A stretch of DNA of 64,000 nt from Xiphophorus maculatus (lineage: Eukaryota > Chordata > Actinopteri > Cyprinodontiformes > Poeciliidae): NCBI RefSeq assembly GCF_002775205.1, contig NC_036450.1:26872288-26936287 (forward strand). The letters are read 5' to 3'. The notes under the pieces were generated by a model. The model searched no databases and was not told where the DNA came from. It saw only the letters and a program-made list of their open reading frames with translations. Position numbers and translations under genes: made by a program. Within the stretch, counting starts at the first letter, position 1, and each line of letters starts with the position of its first letter. Of this stretch, positions 27,640 to 40,439 are shown piece by piece.

Positions 27640-28480
27640 GAGGTGAGTCTCTGACCTCCTCCTCCAATCACGTTCAGTCCTCCTCCTGTTTGTTATCCCA
27701 GGAATCATCTACAAACTGTTGGCTGGCTTTTAGTGAATGAGATAGTGAACGCACATGAAAAATGTCCTCCGGCAAGGTACATGAAGGTGTGAAATTGCAG
27801 ACTCCTCTTTGCCCTCAGCCCCGTGCCTCAGAAGCTATTTCTTCTTTTATTGACAGCACGGCTGAATTTAAGCCTGATGGCTGCCACGGACACCCCCCCT
27901 AACCGTCCCTCCTGGAGTCTTGATTGCTTTTGTTTCCAGGTCACCTCCTATCTATTGCTGCAACTTTTCCAATTTCTCAGGGCTTGTTGTATGAAGACAG
28001 AAGGCGCCGGCGTCACTGGCTCTCTGGGAAATATACATAAACCTCAGCAGAGAAATGACACAGAGGAAACAGAGAAACCTTGTCAGTTTCATGCTTGCTG
28101 GGCAACACGCATGCTGTCGCGGCTGCTGCAGACACGACTTCATCAAAGCAACAATCAAATAAAAGTCCTGCTTCATTAATATGGAATTATCTCAGCATTA
28201 AGATTAATTGCATTAAACTGATGAGTGTGTGTTCAGTGTGGAGGGAAGCTGCAGAAATGATGGATGATGAGAGGCATGATGAATGGAGAAAGCAGCGGAA
28301 CTAAATTGAAAGTGTACTCATCCGTTCCCCCCTCACAACTAATGATAAATTGAGCGTGTCACATCGAACAATACATGTTGAGCTTTAAACATGGCCTCCT
28401 CCGCCTTCTTCTCACCCCTTCATCCACGCAGGCCAGCGTGGCCGACACCTACCTGCGCTGGTCTCCATGTCAACTTTCTG
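27640..28480. promoter_or_regulatory. Candidate conserved non-coding block
   Basis: Balanced, non-repetitive sequence with homeodomain-type words (ATTAATATGGAATTATCTC, AGATTAATTGCATTAAACTG) and no coding frame that holds. In vertebrate deserts beside developmental genes such blocks are often enhancers. This is inference. Confidence 0.3.
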
Positions 28481-28629
28481 GGGTGGTTATGTTGTGCTCC
28501 ATTTGTGTCCCTAGCAAAAAAAAAAACCTGATACTTTAAATATGGTCACAAAAACATTATGGACCAAAATACTTTTCCCAATAGCTGCCTGAGCACCAAC
28601 TTCATCTTACTGTACACAACAAATGTTTG

Positions 28630-28676
28630 GTAAAGGGACAGTATTATGTATTTTCCAGGCACATAACTATTCTAAA
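28630..28676 (+). mobile_element. Family A terminal fragment
   Basis: TAAAGGGACAGTATTATG followed by TATTTTCCAGGCACATAACT is the clean terminal sequence of family A without the body. It is followed by a 13-bp hairpin (28718-28730 with 28743-28755). Confidence 0.6.
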
Positions 28677-30229
28677 GCTTAGGGAGCCGAAACGCAAACA
28701 GGATGCTCCCTGACACGCAAGGCCAGTCCAGGACCACCATTCTGGACTGGCCTTGTGTGGCCACACTTGAATGAGTGTGGACGTTAACTTCTGCTTACCA
28801 AGGCTGTTTCCATGGTTTATTAATTCATATTAAGGTGTATTTGTTGTCATTACCAAAATAATATGCATTATTAGAGGGGCTCTCAAGAAACCACAGAGTT
28901 CAGTTTGCTGGGTTCTGGGACGCCATTGTAGTTATGCTCAGTAGTGCATTCAGGTCAAAGTTGTAATTTTTTTCCATCATTAGTAAAACTTTGTGTGTCG
29001 GTGCTGATGGCATGTGTTTAGCTGTTGGGCATGTGTTTATGCTAGTTTTATACCTACACTGTGAAAAACTATAAAAAACACAAAAAACAAAAGATTCAAA
29101 ATAAAATAAAAAATAAAATAAAAAAAACACATTCATGTATCTACCAAACAGTAAAAAAGATCAAATAAATAAATAGCACTATAAGAATGTGAAATGACAC
29201 TATGATATTTTTATTTGCACTTCTCTGTCAGGATGTTTATGTTTAAGGCTGTTCGTGCTTTGTTTATACCTGATGTAAGATGTCTCAGGCAGCAGCACTG
29301 GTCAGTATCTCTGGGATCAGGTCGTTGTGTTAGTGGCTGGGTTCTCTGCTCTTCAACTGGTTTCTGTCCCTGTGTCTCAGATCGCTTTGATCATTTCTGA
29401 GATAAACCAACAGGATAATTCGGAACAATTTATTGGCTGAATTCAGCTTTTAATTATTGACAGACCACAACGTTGGACAGGCAGCCAAAGATACAGATGA
29501 TCAAAGTTGTATTAAAAACATGTCTGGCCCGAATCCAACCGACAGCCTGTGCGGTAAATGATACTGCCATCTGTGAGATTCCAACAGACGGTAGAAGAGG
29601 AAGAAAATGATCAGTCTCCATTCAGCCAGTTCATATCACAACACTGCAGATCGGAGTGGTGCCGGGGCTGCTGACATTTCCTCAAATTTCCTTGATTAAA
29701 AAAGTGTTTTGACAATTTCTCCTTTATCTACCAGACTGAGTCAGAAAGCATAACCATGATGCTGCATTACCTGCTGCCTTCTTACGCAAAAGCCTTGATG
29801 AGATAACAGAAAGTTTTGCTATAGGAGGCCAGATGGTGACCAACCATAATCTGGGAGGCTCCACTGTGCTTCTGCAGCTCTTTAACTTTTATTATTTTTC
29901 ACTGTTAGGAAATGTGTCAGACAAGAACTTCCTGTTGAGCGTAATGTCCTACTCTGAGTGCCTTAATATGTCTGAGATTATTATTAGAAACAAACAGTAT
30001 GAACCAATGGGGAGGGCGGTTTTAGCATTTTAACCAAAAGTATACAACACAGTCAATTTGAGACAAACCTCAAAATATCCAAAATGAAAAGATGAAAATA
30101 AAAATGGACTAATAAAAGATTTAGAAACGAGTTGCAGACGAAAAACAAGCAAGCCAAGTAAAATATCTGAAAGCTGTGGTATTAAAAGCTGCTGAGGCAT
30201 TTATCTCCCATAGAAGTTTGTAAGAAAAT

Positions 30230-31450
30230 TACCAGGCTAGGTTTTAATCCAGGTTCATATTTGCCAAGTTCACATTGACTGTCATCCATCATGGCCTGTA
30301 GCTCCTGATCACCGTCTCCGGGGGACCAGGTTCATCTCTCCTCTGCCTCCACACTGTTCCAGCAGAGCAAAAAGCAACAGCGGCTCCAATTTCCCTCTCA
30401 GAAGCGATTCAGGAGAAGAAAAAAAAAAACGAGTCCAGTGGAGCAGCACGCTGCGCAGCTTCTTTGCAAAATGAATACTTTTTAATTTGTCTGCCAGGGA
30501 TGGCCCCGGGCCCCAGGACAATGTTGATGGATGATGTTTTAATGCTGCTGAATGTTAGTTTTACTGAACAGGGAAAACTATAAATTTTTACTTCATTGGC
30601 AGTGATTGTGCCCTATGCATACAGGCACCGTGCTGCGCGATGCCCATGAATAATCGCCTCTCGGAGCAGATGTTACTTTGCAGAAACCAATTCCTCAGAT
30701 AAGATTTGCACAAGATTAATTGTCTACAGCTGTTTCATGGGCCGCTGCAATCTTAATACATTTATGATAAGTTTAAAAGCTCACCAGAGGCAGCGCAGCC
30801 TCCCGAGTGGGGAGTCGCTTTATTCTTACATCTGGATTCATATTCTCTGTCAGATTCATCATTAGCCTTTATGCAAGATGACTAAGAGGCTGGCTGTCAT
30901 TACCGCAGGACATGCAACAGTGTCTGCTCTTTCTTCTCCCTCTCTTCAGGCCCATATTTTCATCTCTGCTCTCTTTGACTGACTGAATTATTCAGATATG
31001 TGCAAATGAGTTGTTTTCATTTTTCTCCCTGGGATGTGGAAATTGAAAGTGACCCGGTGTGACCCCCATCTATTACTCAAGCTAAATTGCAGTGAGTGTG
31101 CAGTGTGGATCATTGTAGCCATGCAGGGCTTTGTTAACCGCCACGCCTTGACCCTGCCCACGGCACAGCGCCTGCAGCAGCAGGAAGAATCACCGTGTTA
31201 CGACCCGCTCCCCCCGCCTTTATGGGGCCCATTTGAATATTCTCCGCAGAACAAAGGCAATCATGTTCCATGTGCGGGGCCAGGTCAGGGGCCGGCGCTC
31301 TGCCTCTGGTTTAAGGGGAGGTTTTGAAGACCCATCCGGGGCCTCAAAGTTCCTCACACAGACGTAGACAACATGAATACCCAGAGCTTTTCATTTGCTG
31401 AGCATTTAACCTCCCTCTGTGCTCTTTGGGCTGCTCTCATTCCTTCATGG
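30230..31450. promoter_or_regulatory. Candidate conserved non-coding block
   Basis: About 1.2 kb of complex, GC-balanced DNA with GATTAATTGTCTACAGCTG, CCATGAATAATCGCC and TATGCAAGATGACTAAG words. Stops occur in all frames and there are no repeat hallmarks. It stands out from the A/T-rich 28.8-30.2 kb to its left, where I see nothing else. Confidence 0.3.
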
Positions 31451-31674
31451 ATCATTTGACACCAGAGAATGTCTTTTCTTCAGAGCTGTGATGCAACAGT
31501 CTCCATTAGTGGACTGCAGAGAAAATGCAGTTTAAGGTGCACTTAATTCTTTTAAAAGCTTTAAACGTTTTCCTTATGACTTTGTGACAATATATATGAA
31601 CATAGAGTAATGTAAACATTCAAATCTATGTCAACTAAGCACAACATGCTTAGAATGTGACAACATAAGTGTAA

Positions 31675-31905
31675 TTAATTTCAGTAATACTTCAATAATC
31701 CCAAAGGCAAATTCAATGTTTTAACTCATGCCATCCAAGATGTTTTTTTGACTGGCTGTAGATGCTGACGGTTGTGAACTGGATGATCTCCTGTAGCAGC
31801 CTGTATTACTGCAGATCTGAAGACGTTCCTGACTGAGGACACTCTGTCTGATGAAGAGGATGGTCAGGTTTGTGCATAATGTTTTTACACCAATCAGAGG
31901 TTCCA
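31675..31905 (-). mobile_element. L2-type LINE 3'-end fragment
   Basis: TACTTCAATAATCCCAAAGG resembles the LINE 3' terminus (ACTTTATTCATCCC). It is followed by a diverged 3'UTR stretch (TGTAGCAGCCTGTATTACTG, CTGAAGACGTTCCTGACTGA). An old, non-coding fragment. Confidence 0.5.
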
Positions 31906-31909
31906 CAAA

Positions 31910-34900
31910 ATCCACTTGCTAGCCATCAACCTCACGTTGCCCATCATGGCAGATGGAAGAGATGGTTGGAACTTTTTGTTCTCTCATCTGGACCAAAGAG
32001 TCTGGGACTTGTGGTTGAAGATAAGGTATTATTTGAGCTTTTCTGATGTTAATCAGTCGCTAGAAGTTGGAAACCACATTTTTGCTACGGCAAAACATCA
32101 CAACAAATGTCCACAAGTAAAAAGATATCAACAAAATGATTTCAGCTACACAGCATCCAAAACCAGAATTCCTATCCAACCAGTTAAAACAGCTTTGGTA
32201 CAGGGTTCTACAGGCAATTTCTTTCTCTTCAAAGTTAGTTTATTGTTCTCACTTGTTGCCTAAAATCCAGTTTATAGTCAAGATAAGGTGAAGAGAGTGC
32301 AGTCCATTTACATCTTGGTCTTTCCCTGAAACCGGTACTCACCTCAGCTCAACTCAGTTGTGTGAGTGAATATTTGCCTGCCTTGTGTATATGTGTAACT
32401 AATTATACTTAATTAGTTAATAGACACAGATTGATGAGGTGCTTAGAATGACTATTTGCTATATATTGGTTTATCATTTCAGTTTGATGGAAATGACAAA
32501 CCACCAAACTGTTCTTTAGAAAACAGGAGAAAATGACAAAACTTGATTAAAAATAATTATACATTTCCCATAAATGTAATATTTACTGATAAAACAAAAG
32601 TCAAATTGCAAGGATCTGGTGAATCTGTGTTACGGAGGGACAATAGATGACTGACCCCTAGCCACCCTCAGGGAAATAGCACACATACACACATATGCAC
32701 GCCTACATACATACACACACCGTAGGCTGTTATCCAGCTGTGTACCGACTGACAGGAAGTGTCCATCAATAATTCCAACACAGCACCTGCCGCCCAGCCT
32801 TTACCTCCTTCCTGTGACAGCTCAGACATCGAACATGACATAATACGTTGTAATAAAACAAAACCACCGCTTTATAAATTTGCATGATTTATAACGGGGT
32901 GTGCGATGAATTTAGCATCATAAATATGCAAACACATGAAAGCATAGCAGCCACAGAGTTGTAATTTATTCCAGCTTGGTGTATGGACTAATTGGTTCCT
33001 CTCTTAGCCATGTTCTCATTAGCAAATTAGTGTTAATGAACTGAGGTTTGTGTGTATACTTTTTTTTATGGGCTTTTAATTCAGAGTAGAAAAACCGAAG
33101 TGTATTTCATACAAATTTAAGATGTTTCTTTTTCTGCAGGGGTCAAACGTGGGACGGCATTAGGATAATAAGAGTCCTCTCACGTCAGGCCGCCTCATCC
33201 TCCTCACACACCTTACCACTCTGTACAAACAGATACCTGTCAGCTCTGACAAATAGCACCACTCCTTAACAGATTATTTACTTTTAATGGAGGGTGGGGG
33301 GGTGGAAGGATGAGCGAAGCACTTAATATGTGCTCACACGAGGTGTGATGTATGGTATCACCGCAACACAGTGGCTCCACCCCAGGCTGCTGGTGTGAAA
33401 TAAATCTGTGTGTATGTGTGTGGTGGGGTGGTGGCGCTCTGCTGGGTGTAGGAGCTGTTAGATCAGCAGGCGGGCCCCACAGGAGTGTGGTGTTTAGCTG
33501 CTTTTATCATTTAGGGATCTGTAATTAGGTGGCTGGATGGGAGGCGGCTGGGGGTTATAAGGCCGGAGGTTAAAAATTAAAGAGGTGACAATGATTTCAG
33601 GTCCACTGTGTTTTCATAGTCTTGAGAAACAAAACTGCCTGTTTAGACTAAGTGCTGCATGTAAAAGCAGACATACTGTCTGTATGAACATGTCTTCATA
33701 GACGGCTTTTAAAGGAGTAAATCCCACAGGACTGTAGCGGGTTTAAACCATCACAGAAACCATCAGTCAGAAAAAAATTATACACATTTTTATTATGCTA
33801 TTAAAGGGTGTTCTAAAGAATAGGAAAGATGCTGGCTGAACCTGGTGTGTATCATTACTGAGTAACACCTTAGCTCTTTAACATTACATCAAAACAGAAA
33901 CTTTGGCTTGTAGATAGTATAATGTTTGTAGCAGCAAGAACAGATTTAAAGAGCATAGTATATTTTAATAGTCTGGTGAAGATCAAAAGCAAGAAATGTC
34001 ATTCTTAATGATGAGGTAAAAAAACTACTTGGAATGATTAAATGATTATCAGCATTAGTTTTAGCTAATTTCCATATTGAAATCTTGTAAGCCTTCCTAA
34101 AAATACCTTAATACACAAATATACCTTCTGCCTTTTTATTCTAATGACGTTACACAGTAAGTACATGGAATTGTGGCTGTTTTGAGGATTTTTAAAAAAT
34201 CAGCATTAATTTAATTCAAGTGTGTTTATTTTCATAGCAATTACACCACAGAACAAATTGATCTAAGCAATAAATGGGCCTTGGAACAAAAAGTTTCCAA
34301 TGTTATAAAAACATCACAGAAGCAAATCATGACAGTTGAAGACTGTTTGTGTCAGAAATCAGAAAAAGCATTTCAGCTGAAGATCAGATGCAAACATGTG
34401 CAGGTAATGGAGAGCAGAGGCTGTTATATTTGTTACTTACAAAACTGTTATATATCCAGTCAGCTCTTCTTCTGTGATGTACTTCCTGGCAATGCCCTCC
34501 AAGTTTATTTACATGGCAGTCTTCTGTCTCGCTAATATATTTCTTAGATTTAGTTGCGTTCTTCTCCTTACCAGTCTGGAAATGTTAGTTTAGTATCCCT
34601 TCTGGATATGCAGTCAAATCATGCATACAAGGAAAAAGGACATTACTTCAGTCTTTCTAACAAATATAAGGTGTTGCTGCAGAGAAGGTAGTAGTGGAAT
34701 GACAGCAGAGGAAGACGATGCATTCTACAAAGAAACAAGCGTAATTAAAACTTATCTTTGCAACATTTTTGATTGACAGCATTCCAAGCACCCTGGTAAA
34801 CTGTGTTACACTCACTAATGAATGACATGGTGGATTACTTCTGCTAGCCCTGAGGTGCTTTGTATGCTTTGCCCACCTTTCCACAATCTCCTGCTTTCTC

Positions 34901-34970
34901 TCTCTTTGACAGCTTTTCTGCATGAAATATGTTTCCACTTTTAAATGCTGCACTTTCATAACTAGACATA
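31910..34970. other. Intergenic DNA with a possible conserved core near 32.75-33.05 kb
   Basis: Mostly A/T-rich with no gene. The part at 32750-33020 is complex and holds TTTATAAATTTGCATGATTT and ATCATAAATATGCAAAC, octamer-like words that could be regulatory. Nothing else recognised. Confidence 0.25.
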
Positions 34971-34979
34971 TATGAAGGA

Positions 34980-35400
34980 TTTAAATGCTGCCATCTATTT
35001 GCCATTTCGAATAGTTAATATTTATGATCAATCACCTGCAATGAGGCCCTGAAGAGCCACATCTTCTGTTTTATGATGGTTATTAATGACGACCTGAGCA
35101 CTTGCTTCTTCTACTCACTCAGCTCTGAACCCTTAATGATCAAAAGTATTAATTCACAGTGTTCTAATATTAATATCCTGGACGAAGATAAAAGGCAATA
35201 ATAATGTAAGGCCAACATAAAGACAGAGTCATTATTTAAATTCTGCCATCGTTTGTCTTATTTAAATACCATGGTGATAAGCCCTTCTTTTAATTTAAAT
35301 AAAGACATTAATTTCTTCAATGCTAAGTAATCAAATGAATTATTTATGTGTTAACTGAGAATCTAGTTAGATCATCCATAAATCTTTCTGAGAATTTCCG
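34980..35400. promoter_or_regulatory. Candidate conserved non-coding block
   Basis: Non-repetitive sequence with TAGTTAATATTTATGATCAA and GGTTATTAATGACGACC words and no frame. From 35400 to 37340 I see only A/T-rich intergenic DNA and hairpins. Confidence 0.25.
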
Positions 35401-35728
35401 GTTGTGAATCAATTGTCTTTAAAAGTGTTACCAGAGCAGACAATGAATGGAACAATCAGGAGAGAACCCAACAAATAAAGAAAAATCATAAACTGAACAC
35501 TTCAAATATTCAGTGTGTGTTATGGCTCACATTTATAGGGGTATTGTTTCCTCAAAAGTGTCCAAAAACTCTTGTTCAGTCATATTTTCATTAATAATGT
35601 CATCCATCTGCTGGGATTTCAGATAAAAAATTTTTTGCCTCCATAGAATATTTGAAGGCTGGTATTTTTTGCATTATCGACTTTATAAAAAAGTCATTTA
35701 GATTGTTTTTTCTGGACTGCTCCTGAAA

Positions 35729-35815
35729 AGTGGTTAACATCACTTTTAATTAGCAGTGATGTTAACCACTATAATTGATATTGATATACCTATCAGTATG
35801 TTACTATACTGATAG
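35729..35815. repeat. Two neighbouring perfect inverted repeats
   Basis: AGTGGTTAACATCACT (35729-35744) pairs exactly with 35755-35770. Then CTATCAGTAT (35790-35799) pairs exactly with 35806-35815. Confidence 0.9.
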
Positions 35816-37632
35816 ATCTTTAGCTAAAAGTTACATAGCAAATCCAATGTTTTTGTTTATACGATGCAACAGAAAAGCACGACCTTATAAAGTCCTCTGA
35901 ACATCTACCGTTCCCCATTGTCCCCATTATACTAATCAGAAAGCTTCTACCAACCAGCAAGTCTGGCTGGTAGACTCACTGGTAAGCATGTCGTCCTAGA
36001 ATGACCATGTTTGGGTACCCTATATTTTTTCATGGGGATTCAGAAGGATGGATTGTGACTCTTTTCATGTGAAGTTGCAGTAATAATTGTGGTGAAGCAG
36101 TGGAACCAGCATTTGTTGACAAGAGGAGGCGGGTGAATGATAAGAGGGGCTGAGACACGGCCTGCTGCCTTGTGATCAACCTTTTAATAACCTGTAATCT
36201 TGTGGCAGAAGCTGTTTGCCTGAATGAATCTGATTGATGACACTGCTCGAGCGCAAGCAGACCAACTAAACATCTAAATGTACAAATTATTAAAAAAGGA
36301 GGGGTCACACGGTGAACCTTGGGAGGAAAGTGAGTCACCTTTAGTTAAGAGGATACCCATTCTCCAAGAGCAATTTGTACTCTATTGACTGGAGAAAGTG
36401 TCTTTTCAGATGTGCGGAAATTGTCTTACATTGCAGATGAGATCTGCTGCTTGACACCGGATTCAGGGGCCAGGCGGCTGCAAATATCACATTAGCTGCC
36501 CAGGAGACACACAGATGATATCAGACTGTGTTTAAGGTCTGGACAAACAAAACTGCATATCAGTCCATCTCCCAAACAACACCAAGCACCTCACTGCAGA
36601 GAGCAGACACACACTTAGAAAGAGAAGGCTACTCTTCTTGAGTACATGAAGGTGGAAAAGTCTCTGCTGGGTTAGAAATAAAGATGTGGATGTCACTGTG
36701 ACAGATGCTATGCAACTGACTTTTAGGTATTTAAGTCATGGACAAGCGGTTAAATTTAGCTTATGACAAGAACAAGTGACATGTTGAATTTGATTCTGTT
36801 GATAGGATTACATTGCATTATTCAGATTAGGCATTTCTGAATGAGATATTTTTGATGTGAATTTGACCTTGTTGAATAATCTGTCTTAAATTGAACTGCA
36901 CTTGTTGCAAGTTTCTAGTTTTTTAATGTACTTGCTGATTGAAGTGTGAAACATCTTTTTGATGTCACTTGTCAAAAATCCACTAGTCAGCAGAGGTGGT
37001 CAGCAGCACAGCTTAGTTGGATCAGGTTTGGGTTGCCTGGTATAACCAGCTACTGAGGATGCTCTGAGTCATCCACAGTTCATGGATCATGGGGGGCCGT
37101 TTGACCAGTACCAGTGGGAAGACGTCGTGGTTTTACCTGTTCTCACTTGACTCCATGTTGTTGTTGTTACTTGTTGACAAGGAATTTAATTGCTACAGGA
37201 TATTGCAGTTTCTTTTCTTTGGCTCTGAACAGTGGTGATTACTTTGAGCATAATCTTCTAACATCTTTTGAGGCAAGGTAAGTTAGTAGTACCACCACCA
37301 CGTCATCCACACCCCACTCCAATTGCATGCATGCTAAGGAGGAAATAGAATAGAATAGAATAGAATAGAATTACTTTATTCATCCCAGCAGGGAAATTAC
37401 TTCTCAGTTACAGCATAGAGACAAGACACACAACAACCACCACTGAGTAGCAATGTAGACAAAATAAAAATAAAAATAAAATATAACATTCTGTCAATAT
37501 AAAAAGCAACTTAGAGCAGTCCTTGCAAAGATTCAAAAAAATGCAGATACAGTATGTATATGTAAATATATGTACAGCAGTGTGCCACAATGCAGTTGTG
37601 CAAAATTGGACTGATTAGTGCAGAACAATGAT

Positions 37633-38991
37633 TTAGCTTTTATTGTACAGTGAGATGGCATGTGGCAGGAAGGATTTCCTGTATCTGTCCCCACGACAGC
37701 AGAGCTGGAGCAGCCTATGTGAGAAGGTGCTCTGCTGTCTGTCCACTATGTGGTGGAGAGGGTGCTGTTTATTGTCCATAATAGATAGAACCTTCTTCAG
37801 TGCCCTCCTCTCCACCACAGTTTCCAGGGACTCCAGCCTTAGTCCCAGTACAGAGCCAGCTTTCCTGATGATTTTGTCTAGTCTATTAGAGTCGCTGGCT
37901 CTGATGCTGCTTCTCCAACACACAGCAGCAAAGAAGATGGCACCGGCAACAACACTGTGATAGAAGGTCTCCAACATCTTGCTGCACACATTGAAGGATC
38001 TCAACTTCCTTAAAAAATAGAGTCTGCTCATCCCCTTCTTGCACACAGCGTCAGTGTTAGATGCCCAGTCCAGTCTGTTGCCGATTACAACTCCCAGGTA
38101 TTTGTAATCCTCCACCTCCTCCACCACTTCCCCTTTGATCTTTAGTGGCCGTGAAGATGTCTTCTTCCTTCTGAAGTCAATCACCATCTCTCTGGTCTTA
38201 CTAATGTTGAGCCTCAGGTGATTCTGCTCAGACCACTCCACAAAGCTGTCCACCAGTGTCCTGTACTCCCCCTCCCCTCCATCCCCTATACATCTGACAA
38301 CCGCTGAGTCATCAGAAAACTTCTGTAGGTGACATGACTCAGAGTTGTACTGGAAGCCAGTGGTGTACAGGGTGAAAAGGAAGGGAGAAAGCACAGTTCC
38401 CTGTGGAGCTCCTACGTCACTGACCACCACATCAGACAGGACACTGCCCAGACGGACAAACTGTGGCCTGCCTGTCAAGTAGTCAGTCACCCAGGAGATC
38501 ACTGAGTTGTTGACACCCATCCTCCACAGCTTCTCACCCAGCAGCAGAGGCTGGATGGTGTTGAAGGCACTGGAGAAATCAAAGAATGTGATTCTCACAG
38601 TGTCTCCTCCACCATCCAGGTGCGACAGTGCTCGTTGCAGCAGGAAGATGACGGCATCGTCCACTCCTAAGTGGGGCTGGTAGGCAAATTGCGGGGGGTC
38701 TAGAAACGTCCTCACCCGAGGCCTCAGCTGGGCCAGGACCAGTCTCTCCATGACCTTCATCACATGAGATGTGAGAGCAACTGGTCTGTAGTCCTCTGGG
38801 TCGGCTGGCCTTGGCTTCTTGGGAACAGGAACCACATGTGATGTCTTCCACCGCGGCGGGACTCTCTCCAGCCTCAAGCTCAGGTTGTACATGTGTGCCA
38901 GTACAGGGGCCAGCTGGATGGAGCAGGTCTTCAAGATCCGTGGTGTAATGCCATCAGGTCCTGCAGCCTTCCCCTGGTGTAATCGCTCCAA
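37633..38991 (-). pseudogene. L2-type LINE ORF2, reverse transcriptase part
   Basis: A 452-codon open stretch covers the whole reverse transcriptase and the C-terminal region. Motifs in order are GKAAGPDGI, PEDYRPVALTSHVMKVMERL, the motif A region FFDFSSAFNTIQP, motif B GAPQGTVLSPFLFTLYT, motif C FSDD (in place of YxDD, common in this fish group), and YKYLGVVIG. The end LPHAISLYNKS-stop is typical of these elements. It copies its own RNA at a nicked target site. It is separated from the endonuclease part by frame shifts at about 38990-39030, so no single protein can be made here. Confidence 0.88.
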
Positions 38992-39016
38992 CTGTCAACC
39001 TGGCCTGTAGTCACCG

Positions 39017-39917
39017 TTAGCTGGGGGTAGGTGTTGTTGTCTGCAGTGGAGATGGGGGGGAGGGGGCTGAAGGAGAGGTGCTGTGCTGGAGAATGCCGGT
39101 AGGTGGATTGAACAACTTGGGGCAGTGTGGATGTGCTGGTGGTGGTATGGGAGTAGCAGGAGGTGAGCTAAACCTGTTGAAAAACTGGTTAAACTGGTTT
39201 GCTCTATCCCGGCCCCCAGATATCCGTGTGTCCTTCCCCTTCATTCCAGCGATGTTCTTCATTCCTTTCCACACATCTCTCACACTGTTCTGCTCGAGTT
39301 TGGACTCAAGCTTCCTCCTGTAGTTGTCCTTGCATGTCCTCAGTGTCTCTCTGAGTTTCCGCTGAACTCTCCTCTGCTCCTCCTTATCTCCAGACCTGAA
39401 AGCCATCTTCTTTTTGTTTAAAAGTGTCTTCAGGTCACTGGTAATCCAGGGTTTGTTGTTGGAGAAGCAATGCACAGTTCGGGCTGGCATGACAGTATCC
39501 TCACAGAATCTGATGTATTCAGTGATGCAGTCAGACATGTTGTCTATGTTCTCCCCATGAGGCCCACAGAGCACATCCCAGTCTGTCGACCCAAAGCAGT
39601 CCTGCAGTGCCTCAGCTGCCTCCTGTGTCCACCTCCTCACCGTCCTGATGCGCACAGGCTGCCTGCTCACTAAGGGGACATACTTGGGAGTCATCCTTAC
39701 CAAGATGTGGTCCGACCTGCCAAGGGGGGGCAGGGCTGTGGCACTGTATGCATCTTTGGCATTAGCATACAGGAGATCCAGCATTTTGTTTTCCCTGGTG
39801 GGACAGTCAACATACTGCTGGAAGTTGTGTAGTGCTTTGTCCAACGAGGCATGGTTAAAGTCACCTGTGATGACCATGAAGGCGTCCGGGTGTTGAGTCT
39901 GTAGTTTGGCTAAATGC
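39017..39917 (-). pseudogene. L2-type LINE ORF2, endonuclease C-terminal part
   Basis: An apurinic-type endonuclease fragment with GDFNHA and GRSDHIL motifs, then the linker FSNNKPWITSDLKTLLNKKK usual between the two domains. The first half of the domain is missing. The frame closes at 39017 after a run of C residues, where the sequence shifts relative to the RT frame. The open frame continues to 40159, but that upstream part belongs to other repeats. Confidence 0.8.
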
Positions 39918-40088
39918 AACCATGGGGGCAACAGAGACAGGAGTTGGTCCTGCAGTCGGTGGGTGACAGAATGGATTCCCTGCCCATCTCTGTTCTTGTG
40001 TCTTTTGGAAAGACACTTCACCCATGGCATCAGTATAGCAGCCTCTCCTCTGTCAGACTGTCCCAGGACAACTGTGGCTACAATCCAG
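39918..40088 (+). repeat. Dispersed repeat (family B), copy 2
   Basis: TTTTGGAAAGACACTTCACCC and GCAGCCTCTCCTCTGTCAGA, then TGTGGCTACAAT, match the block order of the 19.1 kb repeat. It was probably the insertion site of the LINE, or was joined to it later. Confidence 0.45.
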
Positions 40089-40131
40089 AATATATAATAT
40101 AATATAATATAATATAATATAATATAATATG
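40089..40131. repeat. (AATAT)n microsatellite
   Basis: About eight ATATA/AATAT units in a row at the outer edge of the family B fragment. Confidence 0.9.
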
Positions 40132-40439
40132 ATAATATGCTATACAAACCTGATATCATTTCATTTATAATTAATAAGAGTTATAACATTTCAGAGTGGC
40201 CTTTTACTGTGACCAGTCTGTAGATGTGTCTCTAGACAATATATTCTAAACATGAGCAACAAAATTATCTGGTTACCACTTGACTTTCCCTTATTTAAAT
40301 GTACTGTCTAGAATCAACTTTCTACAGTCTATAATTCTTGCTGATGCAGATAGACTGATGGTTTCCTAGGCAATCACCTTTTCCTAGCAGTGAACATATT
40401 GTGAGATGTTGTAGGAAGCTCAAGTATTGATTCTATTGC

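Larger units (their letters stand above)
37345..39917 (-). mobile_element. L2-type non-LTR retrotransposon, 5'-truncated
   Basis: On the minus strand the element runs from a broken endonuclease domain through reverse transcriptase to a short 3'UTR, and ends in ATGAATAAAGTAATTCTATT followed by about five TTCTA units. Such short-repeat tails are usual for L2/CR1-type fish LINEs. The 5' end stops inside the endonuclease, as expected from incomplete reverse transcription. Beyond it lies a different repeat and an (AATAT)n array. Relatively good frame preservation suggests a fairly recent insertion. Confidence 0.88.

Noticed and set aside
36030..36338. 102-codon minus-strand frame
   Set aside because: No domain or family resemblance and no supporting gene signals.
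39918..40159. N-terminal 80 codons of the 380-codon LINE frame
   Set aside because: They come from a family B repeat and an AATAT array, not from the LINE protein.
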